From: JAFNAG01 sp041501225
GTDB taxonomy: Bacteria; Acidobacteriota; UBA6911
Direction of reading: 5' to 3'
NCBI GenBank assembly: GCA_041501225.1
Contig: JBGQNR010000286.1
Span: 1 to 7,254 of the forward strand
Length of the DNA stretch: 7,254 nt
The notes beneath the pieces were generated by a model. The model ran no database searches and was not told where the DNA came from. It worked only from the letters and a program-made list of their open reading frames with translations. Both the position numbers and the translations under genes were made by a program. This document shows positions 6,405 through 7,254 of this stretch, piece after piece; within the stretch, counting starts at the first letter, position 1; each line of letters starts with the position of its first letter.

Positions 6405-6526
6405 TCAGGCCTGGAAGATTTAGTTTTCGGGGCGTGTGATTTGTCGGTTCCTATCAGGGCAATAACAGAGAATAGGCCACCAGCGCGTCCGTAGAGTCAA
6501 AAGGTAAATTTTCCAGACCTGACCCC
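6401..6526. repeat. 126-bp REPIN-like inverted-repeat element
   Basis: The 22-nt sequence at 6401-6422 (starting GGTGTCAGGCCTGGAAGA) and the reverse complement of 6505-6526 (starting GGGGTCAGGTCTGGAAAA) match at 19 of 22 positions, with TTTTC/TTTTG similarity continuing inward. Outward-facing imperfect copies about 80 bp apart are the layout of REPINs, non-autonomous units moved by REP-associated Y1 (RAYT) transposases. The GGGGTCAGGTCT-type end resembles sequences I recall beside such transposases, a memory-based link. No RAYT gene is present here. The element separates the IS91 transposase remnant from the YifB remnant, and both homologies stop within about 12 bp of its ends. Confidence 0.7.
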
Positions 6527-6537
6527 GGGCACACCCG

Positions 6538-7070
6538 GCCGTCCGGGAAAGCAGCGAGCGCGTCAAGGCTGCTCTTCGCAACTGCGGATATCCACTGCCG
6601 CCGCAGTACATCACCATCAACCTCGGCCCGCGGATATGAAGAAAAAGGGATCGGCGTTCGATTTGCCGATGGCCGTCGGCATCCTCGGGGCTTCAGGGTG
6701 CGTCCGCGCGCAAAATCTCTCGGCGTACCTGTTTCTGGGAGAGCTTTCCCTGGATGGGTCGTTCCGTCCGGTCAAGGGAACTCTCTCCATGGCGGTAATG
6801 GCGCGGGAGCGGGGAATCGGGAACCTGATCGTTCCGGAAGCAAATGCACGCGAAGCCGCCGTTGTGGACGGCGTGCGGGCATACGCGGCCCGATCGCTGT
6901 CGCATGTGGTCGAGCTTCTCAACGGGAGGGAACCATGGATCCCGCTGATCGTTGACCGCAAGCAGCTGCTGGCGCAGAGCAGCAGCTACCCGGTCGATTT
7001 TAAGGACGTCAAGGGCCAGTACCAGGCCAGGCGCGCCATGGAGGTGGCGACCGCGGGCGGCCATAACATT
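6538..7070 (+). pseudogene. comM/yifB: Fragment of YifB/ComM-family Mg-chelatase-like AAA+ protein, frameshifted and truncated at both ends
   Basis: ComM (YifB) is a cytoplasmic AAA+ helicase aiding integration of imported DNA during transformation; full length is about 510 residues. The visible part matches about residues 35-215, the ChlI-like N-terminal domain. First frame: AVRESSERVKAALRNCGY, then PPQYITINLGP. Near 6625-6630 one base appears lost, and the reading continues in the next frame as ADMKKKGSAFDLPMAVGIL, YLFLGELSLDGSFRPVKG, then VDFKDVKGQYQARRAMEVA and AGGHNI. The usual GPPGSGKT Walker A should follow GGHNI, but the sequence turns into AT-rich unrelated DNA at about 7070 and stops at TGA 7104. 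The N-terminal about 35 residues, including the MLAKV start, are missing. The uninterrupted 156-codon ORF from ATG 6636 is therefore not an independent gene. Confidence 0.85.
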
Positions 7071-7230
7071 ATAATTAATGATAAGCAATTGCTTTGGAGG
7101 GGCTGAGTGAGGATGACTTGAAATGGCGGGTGGGGATCGGGAAATATCCCCGAAATATCCCCGATTTCAGCCGGGAAGCGGCTGCAGCGTCCTGGAATGG
7201 GCGCGCAGGAGGTGAAAACAGGGAGGGGGA
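7071..7230. repeat. Non-coding tail with an 11-bp tandem duplication and overlapping dyads
   Basis: After the YifB break there is a short AT-rich stretch (7068-7095) and then GC-rich sequence without a recognisable gene. Positions 7141-7151 and 7152-7162 are identical 11-mers (GAAATATCCCC). GGGGAT at 7132-7137 can pair with ATCCCC at either copy, and ATCGGG at 7136-7141 can pair with CCCGAT at 7160-7165, so alternative hairpins are possible. Function unknown; it may be the end region of another mobile element. Confidence 0.6.
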
Positions 7231-7254
7231 GCGGGGCGCGACGTCGCGCCCCGC
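7231..7254. repeat. Perfect 24-bp GC-rich palindrome at the right window edge
   Basis: GCGGGGCGCGAC at 7231-7242 is the exact reverse complement of 7243-7254, with no loop. It ends at the last base given, so it may extend further outside the window. If the window is a contig end, a palindrome like this is a usual place for assembly to stop. Confidence 0.93.

Noticed and set aside
1..7254. CRISPR array, tRNA or rRNA genes
   Set aside because: No spaced direct repeats of CRISPR type and no tRNA- or rRNA-like sequence were seen; the only tandem repeats are the heptamer array and the 11-mer pair.

Overview
The window is a mosaic of mobile-element fragments and broken chromosomal genes surrounding a block of AT-richer DNA. 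It comes from a bacterium I cannot place with confidence. The mix (IS91-type Y2 transposase, IS1634-type transposase, DUF3526/GldF-like ABC permease, a YifB/ComM fragment, and a secreted protein with a module I associate with Acidobacteriota-like proteomes) suggests a Gram-negative soil, sediment or subsurface lineage such as Acidobacteriota or Desulfobacterota. That placement is a guess from gene content. GC-rich stretches (about 1-2460 and 5713-7254) contrast with AT-richer DNA between about 2460 and 5710, so the middle block probably has a different origin or history.

Layout, left to right. The minus strand of 1-300 encodes the N-terminal zinc-binding part of an IS91-family transposase that runs off the left edge. 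Positions 301-600 have no convincing gene but hold two small stem-loops and a six-unit heptamer repeat. Minus strand 601-1083 is the C-terminal remnant of a DUF3526-type ABC permease. It abuts a 5'-truncated IS1634-type transposase (1082-2419, plus). The AT-richer block then carries a small putative winged-helix ORF (2495-2680, plus), a complete DUF3800 gene (2761-3552, minus, with a good sigma70-like promoter), a 256-bp gap with a GC-rich islet, and a secreted 591-residue protein of unknown function (3809-5584, minus) whose predicted promoter contains a perfect palindrome between the -35 and -10 boxes.

Right of 5712 the sequence becomes GC-rich at a GAAC tetranucleotide, the kind of target reported for IS91. 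There follow a perfect 28-bp inverted repeat and the C-terminal 142 codons of a second IS91-type transposase (5976-6404, minus), with no start of their own. This fragment stops at one arm of a 126-bp REPIN-like inverted-repeat element (6401-6526). Directly after the other arm comes a piece of yifB/comM (about 6538-7070, plus) with a frameshift near 6627 and a break just before the Walker A motif. The last 150 bases are non-coding and repeat-rich, ending in a perfect 24-bp palindrome that reaches the window edge.

Only three genes look intact: the small wHTH ORF, the DUF3800 gene and the secreted protein gene. I see no coherent multi-gene pathway. The best description is an accessory hotspot where successive insertions and deletions left truncated genes, with an AT-rich cargo segment between an IS1634 remnant and an IS91-type end. 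Several IS91 and YifB pieces were found by reading frames through the sequence by eye, because they lack start codons or are interrupted.
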